Source: Myxococcota bacterium (GTDB lineage Bacteria > Myxococcota_A > UBA9160 > UBA4427). From it: a stretch of 41,454 bases of DNA. Numbering within the stretch: position 1 is the first letter of the stretch; each line of letters starts with the position of its first letter. Below, piece by piece: positions 17,658 through 24,933 of this stretch. Below the pieces are notes generated by a model, which made no database searches, was not told the DNA's origin, and saw nothing but the letters and a program-made list of their open reading frames with translations. Made by a program: the position numbers and the translations under genes. The stretch is taken from positions 1 to 41,454 of the forward strand of contig JANQEL010000287.1 of the NCBI GenBank assembly GCA_028278345.1. The letters run 5' to 3'.

Positions 17658-18458
17658 TCAGCCGATGCGCGCGCTCTGCCCGCCGTCGACCGGGAGCACG
17701 ACCCCCGTAATGAACCCCGCTTCGTCCGAAGCGAGGAACAGCCCCGCATAGGCGACGTCCCACGCCGTCCCCATCTTGTTGCCCAGCGGCACCAGCGCGT
17801 GGCGCTGCTCGATCAGCTTCTCCCGATCGATGCCACGCGCGGCCGAGATGCCCTCGATGGCCATCGGGGTGTTCATCAGCCCCGGCATGATGACGTTCGC
17901 GCGGATTCCGTACTGCGCATTGCCCGTCGCGATTGCATGGGTGTATGCGTTGAGTCCCGCCTTCGAGGTCTTGTACGCCACGATCCCAACGGCACACACC
18001 GCGGCGGCAGACGAGATGTTCGTGATGACCCCGCTGCGTTGTTCGCGCATCACTGGAAGCGCGTACTTGCAGGTGAAGAAGACGCTCTTGAGATTGGTAT
18101 CCATGATGCGATCCCAATCTTCTTCCAATAGATTCGTGGGCCCGGCATCCCCGCCGCCGATGCCGACGTTGTTGTGGAGCACGTCGATCGCGCCGAAGTG
18201 CTCGACGCAGGCGTCGGCGATCGCGGCGCAGTCGCTCTCGACGGTGACGTCGGCGCGATGCACCACCGAGGTGCCGCCTTCTTCGGCGATCATCGCCTGG
18301 GTTTCCTTCGCGCTTGCTTCGTCGCGATCGACGAGCAGCACGCGTGCCCCTTCGCGCGCAAACAGGATCGCTGTGGCGCGACCGTTCCCGATGGTCTCTC
18401 CCGGGGTCTGTCCCGCGCCGACGACGATGGCGGCCTTGCCTTCGAGTCGCCCACTCAT
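17658..18458 (-). CDS. Short-chain dehydrogenase/reductase (SDR)
   Basis: From ATG 18456-18458 the product has 266 residues, the classical SDR length. It shows the N-terminal GAGQTPGETIGNG cofactor segment (a variant of TGxxxGIG), VLHNNVGIGGGD (NNAG-like motif), TNISSAAAV with the catalytic Ser, and YKTSKAGL (Y-x-x-x-K), ending in LPVDGGQSARIG. It oxidises or reduces an alcohol or ketone with NAD(P) in the cytosol. Its ATG overlaps the stop of the upstream CMD-like gene (ATGA, 18455-18458), so the two are probably translationally coupled. A longer frame upstream is rejected because it would run through that gene. Confidence 0.92.
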   Translation of the reverse strand: MSGRLEGKAAIVVGAGQTPGETIGNGRATAILFAREGARVLLVDRDEASAKETQAMIAEEGGTSVVHRADVTVESDCAAIADACVEHFGAIDVLHNNVGIGGGDAGPTNLLEEDWDRIMDTNLKSVFFTCKYALPVMREQRSGVITNISSAAAVCAVGIVAYKTSKAGLNAYTHAIATGNAQYGIRANVIMPGLMNTPMAIEGISAARGIDREKLIEQRHALVPLGNKMGTAWDVAYAGLFLASDEAGFITGVVLPVDGGQSARIG

Positions 18459-18997
18459 CGCTTTGGCAGACCTTCGATGCCTTCGTCGAGCTGCACGCCG
18501 AAGGTGTTGAGCGCCATCGATACGAGGTGGTACTGCCCGACGGCGAAGACCAGATCCATGATCTGTTCCGTCGAGTAGTGCTGGGAGAGTTCCGACCAGG
18601 TGGCGTCGCTCACGAACTGGTCGTCGTGGAGTTCGTCGGTGGCGCGCAGCAGCGCGGCTTCCGCGGCCGTCCAACCCTCGGCTTCCGGCCCATCGGCGAT
18701 GCGTTCGATCTCGGAGTCGTCGAGGCCGGCGGCCTTGCCGATCACGACGTGCTGGCCCCATTCGTAGCCCGAGCGGCAGAGCCAACCGACGCGCAGGATC
18801 GCGATCTCGCGGTCGCGCGGGGTGAGCGTGCTCTTGGCGAGGACGTGGTTTCCGAACACGAGCCAGCGCTTCAGCAACTTCGGGTGGTGACCGAGGGTGC
18901 GGAAGATGTTCAGGGGCGAGTCGCCCATGATGTTCTTGAACTCGTCGTCGAGTTGATCGTCGTTGAGCGGGGCGACGCGGGGTTTGTCGAGGCGCAT
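18455..18997 (-). CDS. Carboxymuconolactone decarboxylase family protein
   Basis: A 180-residue protein of the CMD/AhpD-like superfamily: STLTPRDREIAILRVGWLCR, then SGYEWGQHVVIG (the E-W-x-x-H helix), then AEAALLRATDELHDD. The AhpD C-x-x-C pair is absent, so peroxidase activity is unlikely; family members include decarboxylases and lactone-processing enzymes. AGGAG lies 7 nt before the ATG. It is coupled to the downstream SDR by a 4-base overlap, which suggests a joint catabolic step on a carbonyl or lactone compound, perhaps taken up by the MFS protein that follows. Confidence 0.9.
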   Translation of the reverse strand: MRLDKPRVAPLNDDQLDDEFKNIMGDSPLNIFRTLGHHPKLLKRWLVFGNHVLAKSTLTPRDREIAILRVGWLCRSGYEWGQHVVIGKAAGLDDSEIERIADGPEAEGWTAAEAALLRATDELHDDQFVSDATWSELSQHYSTEQIMDLVFAVGQYHLVSMALNTFGVQLDEGIEGLPKR

Positions 18998-19084
18998 GGG
19001 GGGGCTCCTGGGCTGGGCGGGGATTCGCGGAGCCCGAAGCTTAGTGCAGACGAATCGCGCGCCCGTGATTTCTCGCCAGCGCGT

Positions 19085-19501
19085 TCAGTCGCGCAGGCCG
19101 TCGAGCTGCTTCTGCTGCGCGGGTTCGAGGGTGTTCTTGATCGCGATCAAGAGCCCCATGTGGGCGTGCTTCACCTGCACCTCGAGTTCCATCACCCGCT
19201 TCGCGGCGGCGAGGGTAGCGGCGCGATCCACCCGCGACTTCCCGAGCAGGGCGACGAGTTCCTGCGCGGCCTCCTGCATGTCCCAACCCAGATCGAGGGT
19301 GCGGCTCTGGGTCTCCTTCACGGCCTTGCTGATCTCCTTGCGCTGGGCCTTGGTGAGATCGATGTCGCCGGCGTGCCGCATCACGAGTTCGGGGGGATAG
19401 ACGTGCTTCATGAACTCGGGGTCGGGCTCCTTCGCTGCGGCGGGTGCCACGAGCAGGGCCAGGATCGCGACGGTTGCGAAGTGGTTGACGAGGCGATTCA
19501 T
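19085..19501 (-). CDS. Periplasmic Spy/CpxP/CnrX-like helical protein
   Basis: From ATG 19499-19501 (GGAGG just upstream) the product has 138 residues. A signal peptide (NHFATVAILALLVAPAAAKE) is followed by an all-helical domain with DLTKAQRKEISKAVKETQ and KHAHMGLLIAIKNTLEPAQQ, the LTxxQ-like repeats of the Spy/CpxP/CnrX group. These periplasmic proteins act as chaperones or as metal sensors that control an anti-sigma factor. Its start overlaps the stop of the preceding TM gene by 4 bases (ATGA), and the ECF sigma gene lies just before that, so a CnrYXH-like sensing unit is a reasonable inference. The metal or signal is unknown. Confidence 0.8.
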   Translation of the reverse strand: MNRLVNHFATVAILALLVAPAAAKEPDPEFMKHVYPPELVMRHAGDIDLTKAQRKEISKAVKETQSRTLDLGWDMQEAAQELVALLGKSRVDRAATLAAAKRVMELEVQVKHAHMGLLIAIKNTLEPAQQKQLDGLRD

Positions 19502-19860
19502 CCCGAATTCCTCCAGGGCGTGGTGGCGATGGCTTCGCGGCCGAAGCCTTCGAAGGGCAACGGCGCCTCGAAGGCGTCGAGTTCCGTGGCGTCCAGCAGG
19601 ATGTCGGTCGGCATCGCCCACTGGCCGGGAGTGAACGCCGGAGGCTCGACCACGGGCCCGGCCGGGGGCTGGAGCGAAGCCGACCACCACAGGGCGAAGG
19701 CCGCCGCGGCGGCGATCGGGATGGCGGCGATCCAACCCATGGGGCCGCGCGCTTCTTGGCGTCGCACGCTCTCACGCGAAACGAAAGTCGCGTAGCCGTC
19801 GGCCTGCGCGGCCTCTTCCTCGCGCAGGGCGTCGAAGCGATCCTGCAGTTTCCTATCCAT
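19498..19860 (-). CDS. Small single-TM protein, candidate anti-sigma factor
   Basis: A 120-residue protein with a charged N-terminal part (MDRKLQDRFDALREEEAAQA), one membrane span (WIAAIPIAAAAAFALWW, about 43-60) and an approximately 60-residue outer part ending REAIATTPWRNSG. It lies between the ECF sigma gene (8-base overlap) and the Spy/CnrX-like gene (4-base overlap). The position and topology match CnrY-type anti-sigma factors, which hold the sigma factor at the membrane. There is no zinc-finger (ZAS) motif, so the assignment rests on context and topology. Confidence 0.65.
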   Translation of the reverse strand: MDRKLQDRFDALREEEAAQADGYATFVSRESVRRQEARGPMGWIAAIPIAAAAAFALWWSASLQPPAGPVVEPPAFTPGQWAMPTDILLDATELDAFEAPLPFEGFGREAIATTPWRNSG

Positions 19861-20464
19861 TTCGTTCTTCCTCGATACCGAGCCGCTCGCGCAGGCGCGC
19901 CTTGCCGCGTTCGTAGTGGGTGCGCGCCGTGCCGAGGGAAACCTTCATCACCTCGGACGCTTCGCGGATGGAGAGGTCCCCATAGAAGACGAGGTGGAGC
20001 ACTTCGCGTTGTCGTGTGGGCAGGGCTTCCAGCTCATCGCGCAGGCGCGCGGCGTCGGGGGAGAGATCCTGCTGCGCGGGGGTGTGGGTTCGCTGGGCGC
20101 CGCGTTGGCGCTCGAAGGCGAGGAGTCGACGCAGGATCGTGCGGCGGCGCTCGCGCGCGGTCATGCGAATCACGGCGAACAGCCAGGTGCGAAAGCTCGA
20201 ACGCCCGCCGAAGCGCGCCTGGCCCTCGAGCACCTTGAGATAGCTCGCGTGGAGCACGTCCTCGGCCAGTTCGCGATCCCAGCTGCAACACGCCAGCGCC
20301 CAGCCCATGCCGGGTCCGTGGTGCGCCGCCAGTTCGCGGTCGAGCTCGGCGCGCGTCATCGAGGCGCGGTTCTCGGCCGCGCGACTCCGGGCGGGGCCGG
20401 GCGAGTCGTCGGCGAGCGGCGGACACAGGGCGTGCGGGCCGGGATGAATCGCATGGGCGTTCAA
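19853..20464 (-). CDS. ECF RNA polymerase sigma factor
   Basis: Region 2 is seen in LAEDVLHASYLKVLEGQARF and FRTWLFAVIRMTARERRR; region 4 in LPTRQREVLHLVFYGDLSIR and EVMKVSLGTARTHYERGKAR. There is no region 3, which is typical of ECF sigma factors. It directs RNA polymerase to stress promoters. The full open frame gives 203 residues; a shorter start at Met36 (ATG 20359, MTRAELDREL) is closer to the family length and may be the true one. It is the first gene of a three-gene unit with overlapping ends, in the order sigma, TM protein, Spy/CnrX-like protein, and probably drives its own transcription. Confidence 0.88.
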   Translation of the reverse strand: MNAHAIHPGPHALCPPLADDSPGPARSRAAENRASMTRAELDRELAAHHGPGMGWALACCSWDRELAEDVLHASYLKVLEGQARFGGRSSFRTWLFAVIRMTARERRRTILRRLLAFERQRGAQRTHTPAQQDLSPDAARLRDELEALPTRQREVLHLVFYGDLSIREASEVMKVSLGTARTHYERGKARLRERLGIEEERNG

Positions 20465-20478
20465 GGAGTCGGGCCTCC

Positions 20479-20522
20479 GGTTCGAGCGTATCGCTTCTAC
20501 CGGGGTTGGTGGCTCGAACCGC
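20479..20522. repeat. 10-bp perfect inverted repeat before the ECF sigma gene
   Basis: CGGTTCGAGC (20479-20488) and GCTCGAACCG (20513-20522) are separated by 24 nt. It lies between the TetR stop and the ECF gene start. It could be a TetR terminator without a T-run or an operator site. Confidence 0.45.
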
Positions 20523-20536
20523 CTGGCTGTATGACG

Positions 20537-21118
20537 CTAGGTAGCCGCTGTAGAGAGCCGGGTCGCCACCGCCCTGCGTGCCCGCTCGAAGGCGTCATCC
20601 ATCTCGAGCAGCTGGTAGGCCCAGTTGGCCTCCTGGACAAAGGCGTGCAACTCGAACGCCAATTGCAGCGGTTCGATTCCGCTTTCGATCTCACCCAGCC
20701 GCTGGGCGAGACGCGCTTCGTCGCGCAGCACGAAGAGCCACTCGCGCGTGAGCGCCGCGATCTCGTCGCGCACGGCTCCGGGCCGGCCGTCGAACTCCGC
20801 CGAAGCCGCCCAGAAGAAGCACCCCCCGCTGAAGTGGTCACCGGCGACGTAGTCGATCCAGCGACCCACGAGCTCTTCGAGGCGGGCGAGCCCCGGCTCG
20901 GCAACCGCCCCGCGCAGCACCGCGGCCTCGAAGCGGGCGCGGGCCGCCGCCACGGTTTCGAGCTGCAGGGCCTGCTTCGAGGCGAAGTGGCCGGCGACAC
21001 CGCTCTTCGACATCCCGATCTTCTTCGCCAACCCACCGATGGTCAGCCCCTCGAGCCCTTCGAGGGAGGCGAGGTCCATGGCGTGGTCGAGGATCGTGCG
21101 GCGGGTCTCCGTGGCCAT
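20537..21118 (-). CDS. TetR family transcriptional regulator
   Basis: A 193-residue protein. The N-terminal HTH is typical: RRTILDHAMDLASLEGLEG, then LTIGGLAKKIGMSKSGVAG, then HFASKQALQLETV. The C-terminal ligand domain includes FSGGCFFWAASAEFDGRPG, a pattern seen in TetR proteins with a TetR_C-type domain. Such proteins repress by binding a palindrome and let go when a small molecule binds. It is divergent from the gene at 21208. The palindrome AAGTACG-AA-CGTACTT at 21151-21166, between them, is a good operator candidate, so it probably controls the membrane protein and the downstream MBL gene as well as itself. Confidence 0.92.
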   Translation of the reverse strand: MATETRRTILDHAMDLASLEGLEGLTIGGLAKKIGMSKSGVAGHFASKQALQLETVAAARARFEAAVLRGAVAEPGLARLEELVGRWIDYVAGDHFSGGCFFWAASAEFDGRPGAVRDEIAALTREWLFVLRDEARLAQRLGEIESGIEPLQLAFELHAFVQEANWAYQLLEMDDAFERARRAVATRLSTAAT

Positions 21119-21145
21119 GCCGAGGAGATAGCACGATCGTACCTA

Positions 21146-21173
21146 TTGACAAGTACGAACGTACTTTTATCAT
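21146..21173 (+). promoter_or_regulatory. Sigma70-like promoter with a palindromic operator in its spacer
   Basis: TTGACA (21146-21151), 16-nt spacer, TATCAT (21168-21173). The palindrome AAGTACG-AA-CGTACTT (21151-21166) fills the spacer, so a bound TetR protein would block the promoter of the membrane protein gene at 21208. Found by eye; not tested. Confidence 0.65.
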
Positions 21174-21207
21174 TGAGGCCACACCCACAAGAGGAAGGAC
21201 TCGACCC

Positions 21208-21600
21208 ATGACCGACCACGCATCCCTTCGGCTCGCCCTGCGACTCAACGCCGGCTTTTCGATCAGCTCGGCCCTCGCGATCCTCTTCGCGTACGGGTCG
21301 CTCTCGGAAATCATGGGCATCCCGAGCCCCATCCTGATTGGCATCGGGGTCGGGCTGCTGGCCTTCGCGGGGCAGCTCATCTACACGGCGCGGCGCAGCG
21401 ACGTGGCGAAGCTTCGCCGCGAGGGGCTGCAGCATTCGATGGCCGATTTCGCCTGGGTGCTGGGCTCGCTCGTCGTGATCGCCCTCGACCTGCTGACGCC
21501 GACGGGCAACCAGATCCTGGTGGCCGTTGGGCTCCCGGTTCTCGCCCTCGGAATCGCCCAGTGGAGGGGGCTGCCCGCCGCCGCAACGACTGCGAGCTGA
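21208..21600 (+). CDS. Small four-span membrane protein
   Basis: A 130-residue protein with about four membrane spans: FSISSALAILFAYGSL, PILIGIGVGLLAFAGQLIYT, WVLGSLVVIALDLL and ILVAVGLPVLALGIAQW. No catalytic motif is seen and no family is named with confidence. GAGGAAGG lies about 8 nt before the ATG. It is the first gene after the TetR-controlled promoter and 65 nt before the MBL hydrolase, so it is likely the main TetR target; its role is unknown. Confidence 0.75.
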   Translation: MTDHASLRLALRLNAGFSISSALAILFAYGSLSEIMGIPSPILIGIGVGLLAFAGQLIYTARRSDVAKLRREGLQHSMADFAWVLGSLVVIALDLLTPTGNQILVAVGLPVLALGIAQWRGLPAAATTAS

Positions 21601-21665
21601 CTCGATCAAGGGGTTCGATAGGCTCCCGAACCTCGCCATTCCCGGCGAGTTGGGGAGACGGCTTC

Positions 21666-23153
21666 ATGCGGGTGGTCGCGATCGTCGGAACCGCGGTGCT
21701 GTTCTTCGTCATGGGCCTCGCCCTCGGCGGAAGCGAACTCGGAGGGGGCCTGGGCAAGCAGGCCGCGAACCTCGCCGGGCGCGCGACGAGCGCGGCACTC
21801 GAAACCGTGGCCGAGCGGGGCGACATCGATACCCGCGAACTCGTGCTGCTCGAAAACCCCCGCGTGCTCGCCACCGTGGCGAAGATCGGCGGCTTCGGCG
21901 GCGAGTTCTCGCGCGCGGTCGCGATGAACATGTTCTCGCGCCTTCCCGAGGCGATCGAAGACGCGCGCGAAAAGAGCCGCATCGTCGAACTCGGGCCGCG
22001 CTCCTACCTGCTGCGCCTGCCGATCGTGAACGCCGTCTTCTTCGACACAGACGTTGGGGGAGTGCTGGTCGACACGGGAATGGGGCCCGCCGGCCCGGCG
22101 ATCCTGGATCTGATCCGCAGCGTGAGCGACAAGCCGCTCAACACCATCATCTATACCCACGGCCACGTCGATCACGCCTATGGCACCTGGGCGATCATGG
22201 AGGCCGGCGAAACCCCGGAGATCATCGCCCACGCCGACCTGCCGCGGCGCTTCGAGCGCTACTTCAAACTGCGCGGTTCGATCGCGCAGTACATGTCGCA
22301 ACCCGAAGGTCAGCTGCCGCTGGGCCCCGACGACGTGGTCTGGCCCACGCGGACCTTCCACGATCGCCTCGAACTCGAGATCGGCGGCGAGACCTTCGTG
22401 TTGCAGCATCACCGCGGCGAAACCGACGACCAGCTCTACGTCTGGGTGCCGGGGCGCGGGGCCCTCGCGAGCGCCGACTACTACCAGGGCTTCCTCCCCA
22501 ACGCGGGCAACGGCAAGCGCGTGCAGCGTCACGTCGAGGATTGGGCGGTGGCCCTGCGCGAGATGGCCGACCTCGAACCGAAGATCCTGCTTCCCGCACA
22601 CGGCGAGGGCAGCACGGATACCGCCCAGATCCAACGGGATTTCCGGCGCCTCGCCGAAGCCTTCGAGAGCATCGCGCAGCAGACGATCGACGGTTTGAAT
22701 CGCGGTCTGCGCAAGGACGAGGTCGTGCGCAACGTGAAGCTCCCCGAGCACCTCGCGAACGATCACAAGCTGCGCGAGCACTACGTGAGCGTGCAGGACG
22801 TCGCCAAGATGGTGGTGAAGCAATACACGGGCTGGTGGGACGATTGGCCCTCCCACTGGACGCCCACCGACTCGATCACCCTTTCGCGCTCGGTGATCGA
22901 GGAGATGGGAGGAATGGAACGCTTTTCTGAACGCACCCGCGAGATCATGCAGACCGATCTGCGCCTGGCGAGCCAGTATGCCGACTGGGCCTTCGAAGCC
23001 GACCGCACCGACCCCCTGGCCCAGGAACTCGTGATCGACGTCTACCGCGAACGCATCCTCGACCCGAACTGCCGCACCCAGGAAGCCCTGGCCTACATCG
23101 ACGCCATGACGGCCGCCCGCCAGGCCCAGATCGACGCCGCCAGGCTGCGCTGA
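21666..23153 (+). CDS. Exported or membrane-anchored metallo-beta-lactamase fold hydrolase (alkyl sulfatase-like)
   Basis: From ATG 21666 the product has 495 residues. A hydrophobic N-terminus (VVAIVGTAVLFFVMGLALGG) suggests export or membrane anchoring. The metal motif THGHVDHAYG (H165-x-H167-x-D169-H170) is followed by LQHHRGETDDQLYVWVPG and LLPAHGEG, the later metal ligands of the fold. The C-terminal part (FEADRTDPLAQELVIDVYRE, then EALAYIDAMTAAR) resembles the dimerisation-type region of SdsA/BDS1 alkyl sulfatases. It would hydrolyse an ester, perhaps a sulfate ester; the substrate is unproven. A longer frame from 21561 is rejected because it overlaps the previous gene. Confidence 0.85.
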   Translation: MRVVAIVGTAVLFFVMGLALGGSELGGGLGKQAANLAGRATSAALETVAERGDIDTRELVLLENPRVLATVAKIGGFGGEFSRAVAMNMFSRLPEAIEDAREKSRIVELGPRSYLLRLPIVNAVFFDTDVGGVLVDTGMGPAGPAILDLIRSVSDKPLNTIIYTHGHVDHAYGTWAIMEAGETPEIIAHADLPRRFERYFKLRGSIAQYMSQPEGQLPLGPDDVVWPTRTFHDRLELEIGGETFVLQHHRGETDDQLYVWVPGRGALASADYYQGFLPNAGNGKRVQRHVEDWAVALREMADLEPKILLPAHGEGSTDTAQIQRDFRRLAEAFESIAQQTIDGLNRGLRKDEVVRNVKLPEHLANDHKLREHYVSVQDVAKMVVKQYTGWWDDWPSHWTPTDSITLSRSVIEEMGGMERFSERTREIMQTDLRLASQYADWAFEADRTDPLAQELVIDVYRERILDPNCRTQEALAYIDAMTAARQAQIDAARLR

Positions 23154-23213
23154 TTCGCACTCAGGTGAAAACCGGGTCCGGCGGGCCGGAATCTGCCCGA
23201 CTATCCTGAGCAG

Positions 23214-24023
23214 ATGCCTGTTCATCTCGAGACCCCTGCAGATCACCCGAACGTCGCCCTCGTCACCCTCGACCGCCCCGAACGCGCCAACGCCCTCGAC
23301 CCGGCGATGCTGACCCAGCTCTCCGCCGCCTGGCATCGCATCGCCGACGACCCCGACATCCGGGTCGCCATCCTGCGCGGCGCGGGGGACCGCGTCTTCT
23401 GCTCGGGGATGGACGTGGCCGCAACGCTCTCGGCCTCACAGAAGCTCCACCGCGGCGAGCGTGTGAGCGAGGAGGAATTCGAGGGGCTTCGCCATGTGAG
23501 TACTTCGCTACTCGCGGGCTTCGATCTCAAGACGCCGCTCATCTGTGCGATCAACGGCCACGCGCGCGCCGGCGGTTTCGACCTGATGCTGGCGAGCGAG
23601 ATCCGCATCGCCGTCCCCGAAGCCACCTTCGCCCTCGAGGAGGTAGCGCTGGGCCTCTATCCCACGGGCAACGCCACGGTGATGCTGCCGCGGCAGATCG
23701 GTTGGGCCCACGCCCACGAGATCATGTTGACCGCGAAGCCCTTCGACGCCGAGAAGGCCGCCCGCATCGGCGTGATCAACGAGATCGTCGAGCGCGATCG
23801 GTTGATGGATCGCGCCTTCGAGATCGCCGACACCATCGCGGGCAACGCGCCGCTGGCCGTAAGTGCGACGCGCAGCGGCGTGCGCGAACTGCTCGGGATG
23901 GATCTCGAGAGCGCCTACATTCGCCAGGAAGAGATCGGCTCCCCCATGCGCAAGACGGAGGATGCCCGGGAAGCCCAACGCGCCTTCATGGAAAAGCGAC
24001 CGCCCGTCTTCAAGGGCCGCTGA
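23214..24023 (+). CDS. Enoyl-CoA hydratase/isomerase family protein
   Basis: A 269-residue crotonase: NVALVTLDRPERANALDPAM at the start, GAGDRVFCSGMDVAATL (oxyanion hole), INGHARAGGFDLMLASEIRI (second oxyanion segment), and the C-terminal FMEKRPPVFKGR. The Gly-Phe-Asp segment replaces the more common GGGxEL. It acts on acyl-CoA thioesters; the substrate is not shown. It is separated by 61 nt from the MBL gene and by 26 nt from the methyltransferase, so it probably belongs to the same plus-strand unit. It is only distantly like the crotonase at 2358. Confidence 0.9.
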   Translation: MPVHLETPADHPNVALVTLDRPERANALDPAMLTQLSAAWHRIADDPDIRVAILRGAGDRVFCSGMDVAATLSASQKLHRGERVSEEEFEGLRHVSTSLLAGFDLKTPLICAINGHARAGGFDLMLASEIRIAVPEATFALEEVALGLYPTGNATVMLPRQIGWAHAHEIMLTAKPFDAEKAARIGVINEIVERDRLMDRAFEIADTIAGNAPLAVSATRSGVRELLGMDLESAYIRQEEIGSPMRKTEDAREAQRAFMEKRPPVFKGR

Positions 24024-24048
24024 TCGGATCGAAAGGAAGCTCTCCGCG

Positions 24049-24909
24049 ATGCTCGAAGCGACAGGACCCAACGCACAACAGATCGAATACTGGAACGAAG
24101 TGTCGGGCCCGAAGTGGGTGCAGCTCAACGATTCGATCGATCGGCTCATCGCACCGATCGGCGCGCGGGCTCTCGACCTGGCCGCACCGAAAGAAGGGGA
24201 GAGCGTGCTCGACGTCGGTTGCGGCTGCGGCAACACGAGCATCGTGTTGGCCGAGCGCGTCGGGTCGAGTGGACGCGTCGTGGGGATCGACATCTCCGGG
24301 CCCATGCTCGCCGAGGCGAACGCACGCCGTGATCGCGAAGGGCTCACGCAGCTCTCCTTCGAGAACGCCGACGCGCAGAGCCACGACTTCTCAGGCGATC
24401 GCTTCGATCTCGTGTTCAGCCGCTTCGGCGTGATGTTCTTCGCCGAGCCGGTGGTCGCGTTCGAGTCCCTCCGCAAGGCGCTCGCACCCGAGGGTCGCCT
24501 GGCCTTCGTGTGCTGGCAGAGCCCGGAGCACAACGGCTGGATGACGTTGCCGGCGCGCGCCGCCGTCCAACACCTCGACCCTCCGGAGCCTCCGCCGCCC
24601 GGTGCACCCGGGCCGTTCGCGTTCGCGGACGCCGAGCGTCTGCGCGGCATCCTCGAAGACGCCGGTTACGGGGATGTGGTGATCGACGGCGTCGAGATCC
24701 AGATCGACGTGCTCGGCGGACGTTCCCTCGACGACGCCGTCGACTTCATGAGCGACATGGGCCCGGCTGGCGCGATGATTCGCGAGGCTTCGCCCGAAGC
24801 GGCGGCGGCGGCGCGCGGCGCGATTCGCGAGACCCTGGCAGAGCACGAGCGAGAAGGTCGTGTCGAACTACCTGCGGCAGTCTGGTTGGTGGGTGCGCGA
24901 AACGGATGA
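24049..24909 (+). CDS. Class I SAM-dependent methyltransferase
   Basis: A 286-residue protein. Motif I reads VLDVGCGCGNTSIVLAERVG, followed by the acidic end of strand 2 (VVGIDISGPMLAEANAR), then motif IV FDLVFSRFGVMFF. This order is that of the class I Rossmann-fold methyltransferases that methylate small molecules. The C-terminal part holds an Asp/Ala-rich helix (RSLDDAVDFMSDMGPAGAM) and ends with AAVWLVGARNG. The start at 24049 has GAAAGGAAGC upstream. It follows the crotonase on the same strand; the substrate is unknown. Confidence 0.92.
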   Translation: MLEATGPNAQQIEYWNEVSGPKWVQLNDSIDRLIAPIGARALDLAAPKEGESVLDVGCGCGNTSIVLAERVGSSGRVVGIDISGPMLAEANARRDREGLTQLSFENADAQSHDFSGDRFDLVFSRFGVMFFAEPVVAFESLRKALAPEGRLAFVCWQSPEHNGWMTLPARAAVQHLDPPEPPPPGAPGPFAFADAERLRGILEDAGYGDVVIDGVEIQIDVLGGRSLDDAVDFMSDMGPAGAMIREASPEAAAAARGAIRETLAEHEREGRVELPAAVWLVGARNG

Positions 24910-24933
24910 GTTAGCGGAAGGGGGGCGTCGGCG

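Noticed and set aside
20464..20536. Possible tRNA (GGTTCGAGC and GCTCGAACC arms)
   Set aside because: The arms are a simple inverted repeat; no acceptor, D or anticodon stems can be formed around them.
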